Source of the DNA: an uncultured bacterium
GTDB lineage: Bacteria; Eisenbacteria; RBG-16-71-46; CAIMUX01
NCBI GenBank assembly: GCA_946886185.1
Contig: CAMPIC010000110.1
Location: forward strand, 1-7,927
Direction of reading: 5' to 3'
Length of the DNA: 7,927 nucleotides
A program made the position numbers and the translations under genes. The notes below the pieces were generated by a model. That model was not told the origin of the DNA and ran no database searches. It saw only the letters and a program-made list of their open reading frames with translations. Of this stretch, positions 1-7,861 are shown piece after piece; positions within the stretch are counted from its first letter, which is position 1, and every line of letters begins with the position of its first letter.

Positions 1-469
1 CCCCCTTTTCGCCTTCGGGTTTACGAGTGAAAATGATGCGTCGGCCGTCGGGACTCCAGGCTGGATTGCTGGCCGATTTGTCGGCGGCGGTCAATGTGCG
101 AGCGCGATCTCCCGGTGCACCCGTACCGGCATCGTCCGCGTCCGCGGGGACGATCCACAGTCGCGACACTCCGCGATTTGCGTCGACCGAACAGGTGGTC
201 ACGCTGACGACGAGGGACTTCCCATCTGGGGACGGAACGGGCGAGGAGACTCGTGGGAGCGCCCACAAGTCCTCCGACGTCATCGGTCGTTTCGCCGCCG
301 CGGCGCGGCTGACACCGGATTCGACCTTGGAATCTGCGGAAGTGCTGGGGGCGCGCGGCGCGGGCCGGCTCCCTGCCGCGCGGACCTGCCCTTGCTGCGG
401 AGCGCGGCGATTGCGTGCTGAGTCGGACCGCGCCTCCACGGGAGTGCGGCGAGGCTTCTTGGTCTGCAT
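1..469 (-). CDS. S9-family peptidase (acylaminoacyl/dipeptidyl peptidase-like), N-terminal part; runs off the left edge
   Basis: The gene starts at an ATG (469-467) and stays open to base 1, giving 156 complete codons; the rest lies outside the window. AAGGAGAA (480-473) sits 5 nt from the ATG, counted from GGAG, which supports this start over the internal Met63. Residues 63-156 look like the opening of an S9 peptidase propeller: TSEDLWALPRVSSPVPSPDGKSL, broken here only for description into TSEDLWAL (64-71) and SPDGKSL (80-86), then RLWIVPAD (103-110) and a second blade motif AWSPDGRRIIF (137-147). In this family the propeller is followed by a C-terminal alpha/beta hydrolase with a Ser-Asp-His triad, which cannot be seen here. 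Residues 1-62 are a basic Arg/Pro/Ala/Ser-rich, probably disordered extension with no signal-peptide hydrophobic core, so a cytoplasmic protein is implied. A TolB-like propeller protein without a peptidase domain is the main alternative. Confidence 0.78.
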   Translation of the reverse strand, partial: MQTKKPRRTPVEARSDSARNRRAPQQGQVRAAGSRPAPRAPSTSADSKVESGVSRAAAAKRPMTSEDLWALPRVSSPVPSPDGKSLVVSVTTCSVDANRGVSRLWIVPADADDAGTGAPGDRARTLTAADKSASNPAWSPDGRRIIFTRKPEGEKG

Positions 470-472
470 CGA

Positions 473-480
473 TTCTCCTT
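473..480 (-). promoter_or_regulatory. Ribosome binding site of the S9 peptidase gene
   Basis: On the minus strand AAGGAGAA precedes the ATG at 469, with 5 nt between GGAG and the start codon. It decides between this start and the internal Met63 (ATG at 283-281), which has no comparable site upstream. Confidence 0.7.
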
Positions 481-520
481 GGGTTCATCTCCCCAGCCGA
501 CCGGGAAGGAGCGAGGCGCG

Positions 521-529
521 AGGATACCA
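521..529 (-). promoter_or_regulatory. Candidate extended -10 promoter for the S9 peptidase gene
   Basis: Reading the minus strand, TGGTATCCT combines an extended -10 TG (529-528) with TATCCT (526-521), four of six matches to TATAAT. It lies about 50 nt upstream of the ATG. I see no convincing -35 box, and consensus matching is weak evidence in GC-rich genomes. Confidence 0.22.
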
Positions 530-537
530 CGGCGTTG

Positions 538-546
538 TGCTAAATT
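538..546 (+). promoter_or_regulatory. Candidate extended -10 promoter for the hydrolase-metH-aldolase-glycosyltransferase run
   Basis: TGCTAAATT contains an extended -10 TG (538-539) and TAAATT (541-546), one of the few AT-rich hexamers in this region. Transcription would begin near 552, about 28 nt before the TTG start at 580. No clear -35 box is visible. It lies beside the candidate minus-strand -10, as expected of a divergent promoter pair. Confidence 0.28.
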
Positions 547-570
547 CGCCGGGATACCCGCGCAGCAACG

Positions 571-577
571 GGAGGGG
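571..577 (+). promoter_or_regulatory. Ribosome binding site supporting a TTG start
   Basis: GGAGGGG lies just upstream of the TTG at 580-582 (4 nt from GGAGG). It supports TTG as the real start of the hydrolase, since no ATG or GTG with a comparable site lies nearby in this frame. Confidence 0.65.
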
Positions 578-579
578 AT

Positions 580-1479
580 TTGTCTAGCGTCCAGTTTCGT
601 TTGATCGGAGCGGAGGGAGAGCCGATCCGCGGACATCTGCACCTCCCGATCGGGCCGGACTCCGCCCCGGCCGCGGTCGCGCCCCCCGTGGTCGTGTTCG
701 TCCATGGGTTCAAAGGGTTCCAGGACTGGGGGCCGTGGTCCGCGATCTGCGAGCGTTTCGCCAGTGCGGGAATCGCGGCGGTTCGCTTCGACCTGAGTCA
801 CAACGGAGTCGGCCCGGACGGGGTCGACTTCTCCGCGCTGGACAAGTTCGAGCGCAACACGATCTCGAAGGAGCTTTTCGACGTCCATACGGTGTTCGCG
901 GCGACGCGCGAGCTGCACATCGATCCGGACCGGATCTTCTTGATGGGACATTCACGCGGAGCAGGCGACGTCCTCATCGCGGCCTCCGAGCATGGTGCGC
1001 GGGAAATTGCCGGAGTGATCCTCTGGGGAAGCATTTCCACCTTCGATCGAGCCTGGGATCCGGAGATGCGCGCGTCCTGGAAGGCGGGCAAGTCGGCGAC
1101 GATCTGGAATTCGCGCACTGGCCAGGCGATGTCGATCGGGACAGGCTTTCAAGAAGACGTCGAGCGCAATGCGGACCGACTCGATATCGAGAGAGCGGTC
1201 GGCCTCATCGCCAAGCGGGGTACACCTCTGGTGGTCATCCATGGAAGCGCCGATGAGTCGGTCCCGATCGAAGAGGCTCGGCGGATCCATCGCTGGTATC
1301 GCCAGTCGGCCTTCGATCCCTCTCGCGGCGTCTTGAACGAGATCGAAGGTGGAACCCACACCCTCGGCGCGGTGCATCCGTTCGCCGGATGGACTCCGCA
1401 GCTGGAAGAAGCGTATGCCGCGACTGAGCGGTTCGTGAGGATTGTCGCCAAAGCCAGCGATGCGCCGGCTCCACGATGA
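580..1479 (+). CDS. Alpha/beta hydrolase (dienelactone hydrolase / S9-like serine hydrolase)
   Basis: This is a 299-residue soluble serine hydrolase with no signal peptide or membrane segment. The canonical elements occur in order: strand [11 protein letters not shown] with the oxyanion HG at 42-43; nucleophile elbow GHSRG (123-127) with Ser125; acid Asp225 in HGSADESVP; and His260 in GGTHTLG, followed by the HPF motif (266-268) often seen in dienelactone hydrolase-like proteins. Residues 151-205 form a helical cap-like insert after the elbow that probably shapes the pocket. All triad residues are present, so an active esterase or peptidase-type hydrolase is likely, but the substrate cannot be read from the sequence. 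It is the first gene of the plus-strand run, 55 bp ahead of metH, and is divergent from the S9 peptidase gene. The start is TTG, chosen for its strong Shine-Dalgarno site. Confidence 0.88.
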   Translation: MSSVQFRLIGAEGEPIRGHLHLPIGPDSAPAAVAPPVVVFVHGFKGFQDWGPWSAICERFASAGIAAVRFDLSHNGVGPDGVDFSALDKFERNTISKELFDVHTVFAATRELHIDPDRIFLMGHSRGAGDVLIAASEHGAREIAGVILWGSISTFDRAWDPEMRASWKAGKSATIWNSRTGQAMSIGTGFQEDVERNADRLDIERAVGLIAKRGTPLVVIHGSADESVPIEEARRIHRWYRQSAFDPSRGVLNEIEGGTHTLGAVHPFAGWTPQLEEAYAATERFVRIVAKASDAPAPR

Positions 1480-1522
1480 GTCGGTCCGATCCGAAGGCGC
1501 ACGAGCGCGTCGACGCGGAAAC

Positions 1523-1527
1523 GAGGT
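1523..1527 (+). promoter_or_regulatory. Ribosome binding site deciding the metH start
   Basis: GAGGT lies 7 nt before the ATG at 1535. This supports that start over an in-frame TTG at 1442 that would overlap the hydrolase gene and add 31 residues with no match to MetH. Confidence 0.7.
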
Positions 1528-1534
1528 GCTCTCT

Positions 1535-4500
1535 ATGAACCATCCCTCTGCCAGTGATCTGGCGCAGCTTCGTGCGCGTGCCGAACGCGCGGGCGCGGCT
1601 CTGCGTGCCATCGCTTCGGGGCGGATCCTGATCCTCGACGGGGCGATGGGAACGCGGATCCAGTCGTTCGATCTCACGGAATCGGATTACCGGAGGGACC
1701 GCTTCGCCGATCATCCCAAGGACGTCAAAGGATGCGTCGATCTGCTCTCGATTACGCAGCCATCGATCATTGAATCGATCCACCGGGAGTACCTCGAAGC
1801 GGGCGCCGATATCGTCGAAACCAACTCGTTCACCGCCACGTCCGTTTCGCTCGCGGATTACAAGCTCGAGTCCTTCGCCTACGAGATCAACAGAGCCGCG
1901 GCGGAAGCGGCCCGGCGAGCAGTCGACGGATGGATGGAGCAAGCCGCCGGCATGACCGGCAAGGAGAAGGCCGATCGCGCGGGCGCGAAGGAACCACAAC
2001 GAGCGCATGGCGACGCACGTTCGAACGGTCCGAACGGAGACGCGCTCTGGCCGGCCGGAAGCCCGACCGTCTGGAAATTCGTGGCCGGATCGATCGGTCC
2101 GACCAATCGCACCGCATCGCTTTCCCCGGACGTCAACAATCCGTCGCTGCGCAATGTCACCTTCCAGGAGCTGCGCGCCTCCTATCGCGAAGCTGCGCAG
2201 GGCCTGCTCGATGGCGGAGCCGATCTGCTCCTCGTCGAAACCGCCTTCGACACGCTCAACCTGAAGGCCGCTCTTTTTTCGATCGACGAGCTGTTCGCGG
2301 AACGGGGATACCGTGTCCCGGTCATCGCCTCGATCACGATCACCGATGCGAGCGGGCGTACTCTTTCGGGGCAGACAGTCGAAGCGGCGTACAACTCGAT
2401 CGCCCACGCCGACCTGTTCGCGATCGGCATCAACTGCGCGCTCGGTCCGGAGATGATGCGCGCTCACGTGGGCGAGCTGGCCCGGATCTGCGACCGCTTC
2501 GTCAGCTGCCATCCGAACGCCGGGCTTCCCAACGCGTTCGGCGGCTACGACGAGACTCCGGAGATGATGGCGACTGTCCTGGAGGACTTCGCCCGTCAAG
2601 GCTGGCTCAACGTCGTCGGAGGCTGCTGCGGGACGACGCCCTCTCATATCCGCGCGATCGCAGCGGCGGTGCGCAAACATCCGCCTCGGGTTCCTGCCCA
2701 GCCGCGTCCGTATTCGCGATACAGCGGACTGGAGCCCTACACGATCACGGAGGATTCCAACTTCACTGTGATCGGCGAACGTACCAACGTCACAGGCTCG
2801 AAGAAGTTCGCCCGGCTCGTCCGCGGCGGCGATTTCGAGACCGCGCTCGAAGTCGCGCGCGATCAAGTGGAGGGCGGCGCGAACATCCTCGATGTCAACA
2901 TGGACGAGGGGTTGCTCGACTCGGCCAAGGTGATGCGCACCTTCCTGCATCAGGTGGGATCGGAGCCGGACATTGCGCGCCTTCCGATCATGGTGGACAG
3001 CTCCGACTTCCAGGTCCTGGAAGCGGGGATGGAATGCCTTCAGGGGAAAGGGATCGTCAACTCGATCAGCCTCAAAGAAGGCGAGGCAATCTTTCGCGAG
3101 CATGCCCGGAAGATCCGACGGCATGGTCACGCCGTCGTGGTGATGGCGTTCGATGAAGAAGGGCAGGCCACCGACACCGATCGCAAAATGGAGATTCTTT
3201 CACGCGCGCATCGCATCCTCACCGAGGAGATCGGATTCCCTTCGCAAGACATCATCTTCGACCCGAACGTCCTGACCGTGGCGACCGGGATCGAGGAGCA
3301 CAATCGGTACGCGCTCTCCTTCCTCGAGGCGACGCGGGAGCTCAAGAGGCGCTTTCCGTTGGCGCGCGTCAGCGGTGGGGTCAGCAACCTCTCGTTCTCC
3401 TTCCGAGGAAACGAGCTGGTCCGGAAGGCGATGAACTCGGTCTTCCTCTATCACGCGATCCAGGCCGGTCTCGACATGGGCATCGTCAACGCGGGGCAAC
3501 TCGCTGTGTATGAGGATGTCCCGGAAGAGCTGTGCATCCTCATCGAAGACGTTCTCTTCGATCGCAGACCCGACGCGACCGAGCGGATCACCGAATACGC
3601 GCAGCTGCATCACGGCGAGGAGGAGAAGGAAGAGGAGATCGCCGCCTGGAGAAACGGAACGGTGCAGGAGCGGCTGTCCCACGCGTTGGTGCACGGGATC
3701 ACCGATTTCATCGTGGAGGATACGGAGGAAGCCCGCCGTCTTTTCGAGCGACCGCTCCAGGTGATCGAAGGCCCGCTCATGGACGGGATGAACATCGTGG
3801 GAGACCTCTTCGGTGCGGGGAAGATGTTCCTCCCGCAGGTGGTCAAGAGCGCGCGCGTCATGAAGAAAGCGGTCGCCTATCTCGAGCCGTACATGGAAGC
3901 GGAGCGGGAGAGGACCGGCGTAAGCTCCAAAGGCCGGGTCGTCATGGCAACGGTCAAGGGAGACGTCCACGACATCGGCAAAAACATCGTGGGCGTGGTG
4001 CTGCGCTGCAATGGATACGAAGTGATCGATCTGGGAGTCATGGTTCCCGCGGACATGATTCTGCAAGCTGCTCAGGATCAGAAGGCGAATCTGGTGGGCG
4101 TCTCCGGTCTGATCACTCCTTCGCTCCATGAAATGGTGCATGTGGCGAGTGAGATGGAACGGCTCGGCATGACCATGCCTCTCCTCATCGGCGGCGCCAC
4201 CACCAGCCTCAAGCACACCGCGATCAAGATCGCGCCGGTTTACGGCGGAGTGACCGTTCACGTGGCGGACGCATCGCGCGCGGTGGGGGTGGTATCCGAG
4301 CTGCTGAGCGAGCGCAAGTCCGCCTACATCCGCGAGGTTCAACAGAGCCAGGAAGCGTTGCGCGACTCGTATCCAGAGCACGCTCCCAAGCTGATTTCCT
4401 ACGAGGCAGCGCGGGCGCGACGGTTCGAGTTCGTGACGGGAGACGCGGAAGCATCGAACGGGTCGAAGGCGACGTCCTCGACGAGTGGGATCGCTCGTCC

Positions 4501-5425
4501 CGATCGTTTGGGAGTCGAGAGTCGCACGCTTCCTCTGGCGGAGTTGGTGGAATACATCGACTGGACGCCGTTCTTTCACGCCTGGGAGCTGCGCGGTTCG
4601 TACCCGGCGATTCTGGAGCGCGCCGAGGTGGGTCCGATCGCGCGCGAGCTCTTCGACAATGCGCGCCGGATGCTCGACCAGATCGTTGAAGAGCAGTGGC
4701 TGGAGGCGCGTGCGGTGCACGGCTTCTTTCCGGCGAACTCTCGCGGCGACGACATCGAGCTATATGAAGACGAATCTCGATCCAGGCTTCGCGCGACGTT
4801 CCACACCTTGCGCCAGCAACGCGAGAAAGCCGGAAACCAGACCTACTATGCGCTGGCCGACTTCCTTGCTCCGAAGGAGAGCGGCATTCTCGACTATCTC
4901 GGGGCGTTCGCGGTGACGGCGGGCATCGGGATCGAGGATCGTGTCGCCGGCTTCGAGCGGGCAGGCGATGACTATCAAGCGATCCTGCTCAAGGCGCTGG
5001 CCGATCGGTTGGCGGAAGCGGCCGCGGAGTATCTCCATGAGCAGGCGCGCATCCAGTGCGGATTCGGAGCCGAGGAGAACCTGACCAAGGGAGACCTCAT
5101 CCGCGAGCGCTATCGCGGCATCCGTCCCGCACCCGGGTATCCCGCGTGTCCGGATCACACGGAAAAGGGGATCCTCTTCCGTCTTCTGGATGTGGAGGCT
5201 CGGATCGGAATCCGCCTCACCGAGAGCTTCGCCATGTGGCCCGCTGCCTCGGTGAGCGGGTTCTACATCAATCATCCGGAGGCGCGCTACTTCGCGGTCG
5301 GCAAGATCGGCAGGGATCAAGTCGAGGAGTACGCCCGCCGCAGGGGCGTCTCGGTCGAGGAAGCGGAGATCTGGCTGGCACCCAACCTCGGCTACGCCCC
5401 CGGAACCGCGGCGTCGGTGAGTTGA
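1535..5425 (+). CDS. metH: Cobalamin-dependent methionine synthase (5-methyltetrahydrofolate--homocysteine methyltransferase)
   Basis: MetH transfers a methyl group from 5-methyltetrahydrofolate via methylcobalamin to homocysteine, making methionine and regenerating tetrahydrofolate in the cytoplasm. All modules are present in the 1,296 residues. The homocysteine barrel (about 27-380) has DGAMGT (35-40) and zinc ligands Cys301, Cys364 and Cys365 (GGCCGTT). The pterin domain (about 405-665) has GERTNVTGS (414-422). The cobalamin cap has EGPLMDGMN (745-753). The B12 domain has DVHDIGKN (810-817) with axial His812, plus Ser857 and Ser863. The reactivation domain has YIDW (1007-1010), [10 protein letters not shown] (1197-1206) for AdoMet, and ends near LAPNLGY. 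The protein is about 69 residues longer than E. coli MetH (1,227), from a hydrophilic insert at 134-181, a longer linker at 970-992 and longer ends. It is 55 bp downstream of the hydrolase, and I see no cobalamin or SAM riboswitch in that gap. Confidence 0.98.
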   Translation: MNHPSASDLAQLRARAERAGAALRAIASGRILILDGAMGTRIQSFDLTESDYRRDRFADHPKDVKGCVDLLSITQPSIIESIHREYLEAGADIVETNSFTATSVSLADYKLESFAYEINRAAAEAARRAVDGWMEQAAGMTGKEKADRAGAKEPQRAHGDARSNGPNGDALWPAGSPTVWKFVAGSIGPTNRTASLSPDVNNPSLRNVTFQELRASYREAAQGLLDGGADLLLVETAFDTLNLKAALFSIDELFAERGYRVPVIASITITDASGRTLSGQTVEAAYNSIAHADLFAIGINCALGPEMMRAHVGELARICDRFVSCHPNAGLPNAFGGYDETPEMMATVLEDFARQGWLNVVGGCCGTTPSHIRAIAAAVRKHPPRVPAQPRPYSRYSGLEPYTITEDSNFTVIGERTNVTGSKKFARLVRGGDFETALEVARDQVEGGANILDVNMDEGLLDSAKVMRTFLHQVGSEPDIARLPIMVDSSDFQVLEAGMECLQGKGIVNSISLKEGEAIFREHARKIRRHGHAVVVMAFDEEGQATDTDRKMEILSRAHRILTEEIGFPSQDIIFDPNVLTVATGIEEHNRYALSFLEATRELKRRFPLARVSGGVSNLSFSFRGNELVRKAMNSVFLYHAIQAGLDMGIVNAGQLAVYEDVPEELCILIEDVLFDRRPDATERITEYAQLHHGEEEKEEEIAAWRNGTVQERLSHALVHGITDFIVEDTEEARRLFERPLQVIEGPLMDGMNIVGDLFGAGKMFLPQVVKSARVMKKAVAYLEPYMEAERERTGVSSKGRVVMATVKGDVHDIGKNIVGVVLRCNGYEVIDLGVMVPADMILQAAQDQKANLVGVSGLITPSLHEMVHVASEMERLGMTMPLLIGGATTSLKHTAIKIAPVYGGVTVHVADASRAVGVVSELLSERKSAYIREVQQSQEALRDSYPEHAPKLISYEAARARRFEFVTGDAEASNGSKATSSTSGIARPDRLGVESRTLPLAELVEYIDWTPFFHAWELRGSYPAILERAEVGPIARELFDNARRMLDQIVEEQWLEARAVHGFFPANSRGDDIELYEDESRSRLRATFHTLRQQREKAGNQTYYALADFLAPKESGILDYLGAFAVTAGIGIEDRVAGFERAGDDYQAILLKALADRLAEAAAEYLHEQARIQCGFGAEENLTKGDLIRERYRGIRPAPGYPACPDHTEKGILFRLLDVEARIGIRLTESFAMWPAASVSGFYINHPEARYFAVGKIGRDQVEEYARRRGVSVEEAEIWLAPNLGYAPGTAASVS

Positions 5426-5502
5426 TGCCTGCGTTGATGGTGCTCCTCAGCTGTTCGACAGGACACCAAAGGACGCCGCGCATGACACGAGGAAATCGAT
5501 GA
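5425..5502 (+). CDS. Possible 25-residue small ORF overlapping the metH stop
   Basis: ATG at 5425-5427 overlaps the metH TGA by one base (TGATG) and the frame closes at TGA 5500-5502. The product begins [15 protein letters not shown] and is basic at its C-terminus. Only a weak GGTGAG (5416-5421) precedes it, so translation would depend on ribosomes terminating on metH. I recognise no family. The LLSC string resembles a lipobox, but the preceding stretch is too short and lacks a basic start, so I do not call a lipoprotein. It may be spurious; its interest lies in its junctions. Confidence 0.22.
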   Translation: MPALMVLLSCSTGHQRTPRMTRGNR

Positions 5503-5555
5503 GCACTCGGAACTGTGGCGGCGAAGTGAACAGTCGAACTGGGGAGCATCGGTGA
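5499..5555 (+). CDS. Possible 18-residue small ORF coupling into the aldolase gene
   Basis: The frame encodes MSTRNCGGEVNSRTGEHR. Its ATG (5499-5501) overlaps the stop of the preceding small frame as ATGA. Its TGA (5553-5555) overlaps the aldolase ATG as TGATG. GAGGA at 5489-5493 is a well-placed Shine-Dalgarno, 5 nt from the ATG, and is better than that of the preceding small frame. The peptide matches nothing I know. The likeliest role, if translated, is a leader that carries ribosomes to the aldolase start rather than a functional protein. Confidence 0.28.
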   Translation: MSTRNCGGEVNSRTGEHR

Positions 5556-6208
5556 TGGGGAAGAGCGACGAACGCAAAGACTGGGTGATCGATCAGATCG
5601 GGCTTCGCCGCGTGAGCGCGATCATTCGGGCCAAGGATGCGGAGACGGCGCGCAGCGCGATGGAAGCCGCCGTCGAGGGCGGCTTTCGCATGGTCGAGTT
5701 CACTCTCACCACTCCAAACGCGCTCGGACTGATCGAGGAGTTTGCCAAGAGAGAAGAGCTGCTGGTCGGCGCCGGCACCGTTTTGACGGCGACCGACGCG
5801 CAGCAGGCAGTGTCCGCCGGAGCGCGATTTCTCGTTTCCCCGATCGTCGATGAAGAGATGTTGGAAGCGGCGGAGGAGCTGGGCGTCGCGAGCATCCCCG
5901 GAACGTTCACGCCGACCGAGATGGTGATTGCGGATCGTCTCGGCGCCGACTTGATCAAGATCTTCCCCGCGCCTGCCGACCTCCCCAAGTTCGTGTCGCA
6001 GATTCGGGGCCCGTTGCCGCACCTCAAGCTGTTTCCTACCGCGGGGATCGATCTCGACAATTTCATCCCGGTACTGCAGGCGGGCGCCTACGGAGTCGGA
6101 TTCGTGAGCTCGCTCTTCGTCCCGGCCGATCTCGCGGCGCGCGACTACCAGGCGATCGAGGCGCGAGCGGCCGCGATCATGAACCGGCTGGACGGCGCCA
6201 GCCAGTGA
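5555..6208 (+). CDS. KDPG/KHG aldolase family protein (2-keto-3-deoxy-6-phosphogluconate / 4-hydroxy-2-oxoglutarate aldolase)
   Basis: This class I aldolase of 217 residues (E. coli Eda has 213) forms a Schiff base with 2-keto-3-deoxy sugar acids and releases pyruvate plus an aldehyde such as glyceraldehyde 3-phosphate or glyoxylate. Visible landmarks are the catalytic Glu48 in VEFTL, GAGTVL (72-77), SPI (95-97), SIPGTFTPTE (113-122), Schiff-base Lys135 in LIKIFPA, PTAGI (161-165) and a phosphate-site region SSLFVPAD (185-192). Thr52 stands where E. coli Eda has Arg49. A different residue at that site is also seen in the galactonate-pathway aldolase DgoA, so the exact substrate is uncertain and I give no symbol. 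The start is ATG 5555, 8 nt from GGGGAG (5541-5546); GTG at 5552 is the alternative. The glycosyltransferase gene follows after 28 bp. Confidence 0.92.
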   Translation: MGKSDERKDWVIDQIGLRRVSAIIRAKDAETARSAMEAAVEGGFRMVEFTLTTPNALGLIEEFAKREELLVGAGTVLTATDAQQAVSAGARFLVSPIVDEEMLEAAEELGVASIPGTFTPTEMVIADRLGADLIKIFPAPADLPKFVSQIRGPLPHLKLFPTAGIDLDNFIPVLQAGAYGVGFVSSLFVPADLAARDYQAIEARAAAIMNRLDGASQ

Positions 6209-6236
6209 GCGGACGGCGGCCATCGTCGAGCTGGTG

Positions 6237-7841
6237 ATGGCCGGAGTTTTCTTCCATACCGTCTTGCGCTGGGGCTTGCTGGCCGTCCTTCTCGCGATCG
6301 TCCTGATCCCTCTTCGCGACATCCCCACTGGAATCGATACGAAGGCACAGCTCGAAGTCTCGAGCATGGACGAGGCGGCCATGGTGTATCGCATCATGGG
6401 CAACCTCGAACGAGGCGACCTCGATCCTCGCGGCGAGTTCAACTACGGAGCGTTCTATCCCACCGTCGCCACCGGTGTGATTGCGGGTCTGGAGGCAATC
6501 GGCGTCGAGGGAACCGAAAAGCGGATCGCGCTGACTTGCCGGCTCATTTCCTGGCTGTGCTACCTCGGACTCCTCATGATCATCTTCGCGATCTTGCGCC
6601 GCGTGGGAGTTTCCATCGATGTGTCGCTCCTGAGCGCGCTCATGCTCGCCTCGGGCCCCGACCTCCATTACTGGGCGCAGCACATCCACCCGGACGTGCC
6701 GCAAGCATTCCTCATCGTGCTCGCGTTCTGGATCGTCTCGCGCCGGCAGACCTGGCCGTGGACCATCCTCGCCGCATTCGTATGCGGCGTCGCGTTCGGA
6801 ACCAAGTATTCGGGAGTGTTCGCGGTCGGGTTCGTCCTGCTTCCGGCGTTGCTGATGAGAACGGAATCCGCATGGGCGATCGTCGTGGGCCCGCTGTTGT
6901 CCCTCATCGCGTTCCTGGCAGGATGGCTCGCGTTCAATCCGTACGTGCTGATCTCGACGCAGGAGTTTTGGCGGGATCTGCAGTTCGAACGGATCCATGT
7001 CGGATTCGGCCACTACGTCGCCGACCCGCGCAATCCGCTCCTCTGGCTCTCGATTTGGTTCCAGGAGAGCCGCTCGGCCGGCGCATGGCTCGTCGCGCTC
7101 GGGTTGGCGCTTGCAGTGGCGCACCTCCTTCGCGCGAACGTCGGCGCGGACCGAAGCCAGGCGGCGCGTCGCTTCCTGGGGCTCGTGGCGGGCTATGTCG
7201 CCACGAGCGGTCTCTACCTTGGTGCCGCCGTCGTGATGCGGCGCATGCGATATTCGCTCCATTTTTGGCCGCTGCTCTTCGTCCTGGTCGGGTTCGGGCT
7301 CGATCGAGGACTGATGATGCTGCGCAGACGAAACCGCGCGTCGGCTGAGGGCGCGTGGTCGATCGCGGTGGCGTGCGGCCTGGTTCTCGCAATGTCCACG
7401 GCGGTCTCCCGCGGTCCAGGATCGGTCGCCATCGAAGATCCGATCTTCGCTGCCGCGGAATGGATGGCCGAGCGCTACGACCCTTCGACTCCGATCGTGG
7501 CCGACGCCTACTTCTACCGGCATCCGCACTTCAAAAATCTCCACGTGGTACCGGGAGTGAAGCCGGACAACCTGATCGAACACGAAGCGTTCGTGGTTGT
7601 GCTCCTGCAGCGCACTTCGGGAAGCTGGTCCTGGAAAGAGCCGGACACGCGATTCGAGGAGCACCGCTTCCGCATCGGAGGCCGCGCCGATTCAGAGGCG
7701 GTCCAGCAATTCCATCGCGAGCTCACTGCGCCCACCTCGCCCTATCACGTGGTCTATGAGACCGATTCGGTGGTGATCCTGGAGCTGAAAGAGGACGTGT
7801 TCGAATCGGATGCGCCTCCGACCAGGACGCCGCAGGATTGA
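6237..7841 (+). CDS. GT-C membrane glycosyltransferase (GT39/ArnT/PMT-like)
   Basis: This is an integral membrane protein of 534 residues. I count about 11 hydrophobic segments, near 5-26, 101-120, 124-141, 154-168, 173-188, 192-208, 212-238, 281-299, 313-334, 340-357 and 373-391, followed by a soluble C-terminal domain of about 140 residues. The long first loop (27-97) carries an acidic pair Asp45-Glu46 in SMDEAAMVYR. This is where GT-C enzymes place their catalytic or metal-binding acidic motif, and the later HPDVPQAF (151-158) follows the family pattern. Such enzymes move sugars from polyprenyl-phosphate carriers to lipids or proteins on the outer face of the cytoplasmic membrane; donor and acceptor are unknown here. 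ATG 6237 is preferred, with GTG 6234 also possible. The Shine-Dalgarno is weak (GAG at 6228-6230), so coupling to the aldolase 28 bp upstream is likely. Confidence 0.8.
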   Translation: MAGVFFHTVLRWGLLAVLLAIVLIPLRDIPTGIDTKAQLEVSSMDEAAMVYRIMGNLERGDLDPRGEFNYGAFYPTVATGVIAGLEAIGVEGTEKRIALTCRLISWLCYLGLLMIIFAILRRVGVSIDVSLLSALMLASGPDLHYWAQHIHPDVPQAFLIVLAFWIVSRRQTWPWTILAAFVCGVAFGTKYSGVFAVGFVLLPALLMRTESAWAIVVGPLLSLIAFLAGWLAFNPYVLISTQEFWRDLQFERIHVGFGHYVADPRNPLLWLSIWFQESRSAGAWLVALGLALAVAHLLRANVGADRSQAARRFLGLVAGYVATSGLYLGAAVVMRRMRYSLHFWPLLFVLVGFGLDRGLMMLRRRNRASAEGAWSIAVACGLVLAMSTAVSRGPGSVAIEDPIFAAAEWMAERYDPSTPIVADAYFYRHPHFKNLHVVPGVKPDNLIEHEAFVVVLLQRTSGSWSWKEPDTRFEEHRFRIGGRADSEAVQQFHRELTAPTSPYHVVYETDSVVILELKEDVFESDAPPTRTPQD

Positions 7842-7861
7842 ATGAGGACCGATTACCTCGC

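Noticed and set aside
27..587. A 186-codon plus-strand frame at the left end
   Set aside because: It runs opposite the S9 peptidase start, whose SPDG propeller motifs and Shine-Dalgarno are convincing, and it would cross the divergent promoter region.
1442..1534. Upstream TTG start for metH adding 31 residues
   Set aside because: It would overlap the hydrolase stop, encodes an Arg-rich stretch unlike MetH N-termini and lacks a good Shine-Dalgarno, while ATG 1535 has GAGGT at 7 nt.
1235..3130. A 631-codon open frame on the minus strand
   Set aside because: It lies wholly opposite the hydrolase and metH, shows no recognisable domain and is Arg/Asp-rich as expected from the antisense of GC-biased codons.
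3200..4720. A 506-codon minus-strand open frame
   Set aside because: Antisense shadow of metH, rich in His, Arg and Asp, with no motif.
5425..5502. Small lipoprotein suggested by an LLSC string
   Set aside because: Only nine residues precede the Cys, with no basic n-region, and the downstream part is too short for a mature protein.
6177..7664. A 495-codon minus-strand open frame
   Set aside because: Antisense of the glycosyltransferase gene, which has clear membrane segments and a GT-C motif; the antisense product is charged and low in complexity.
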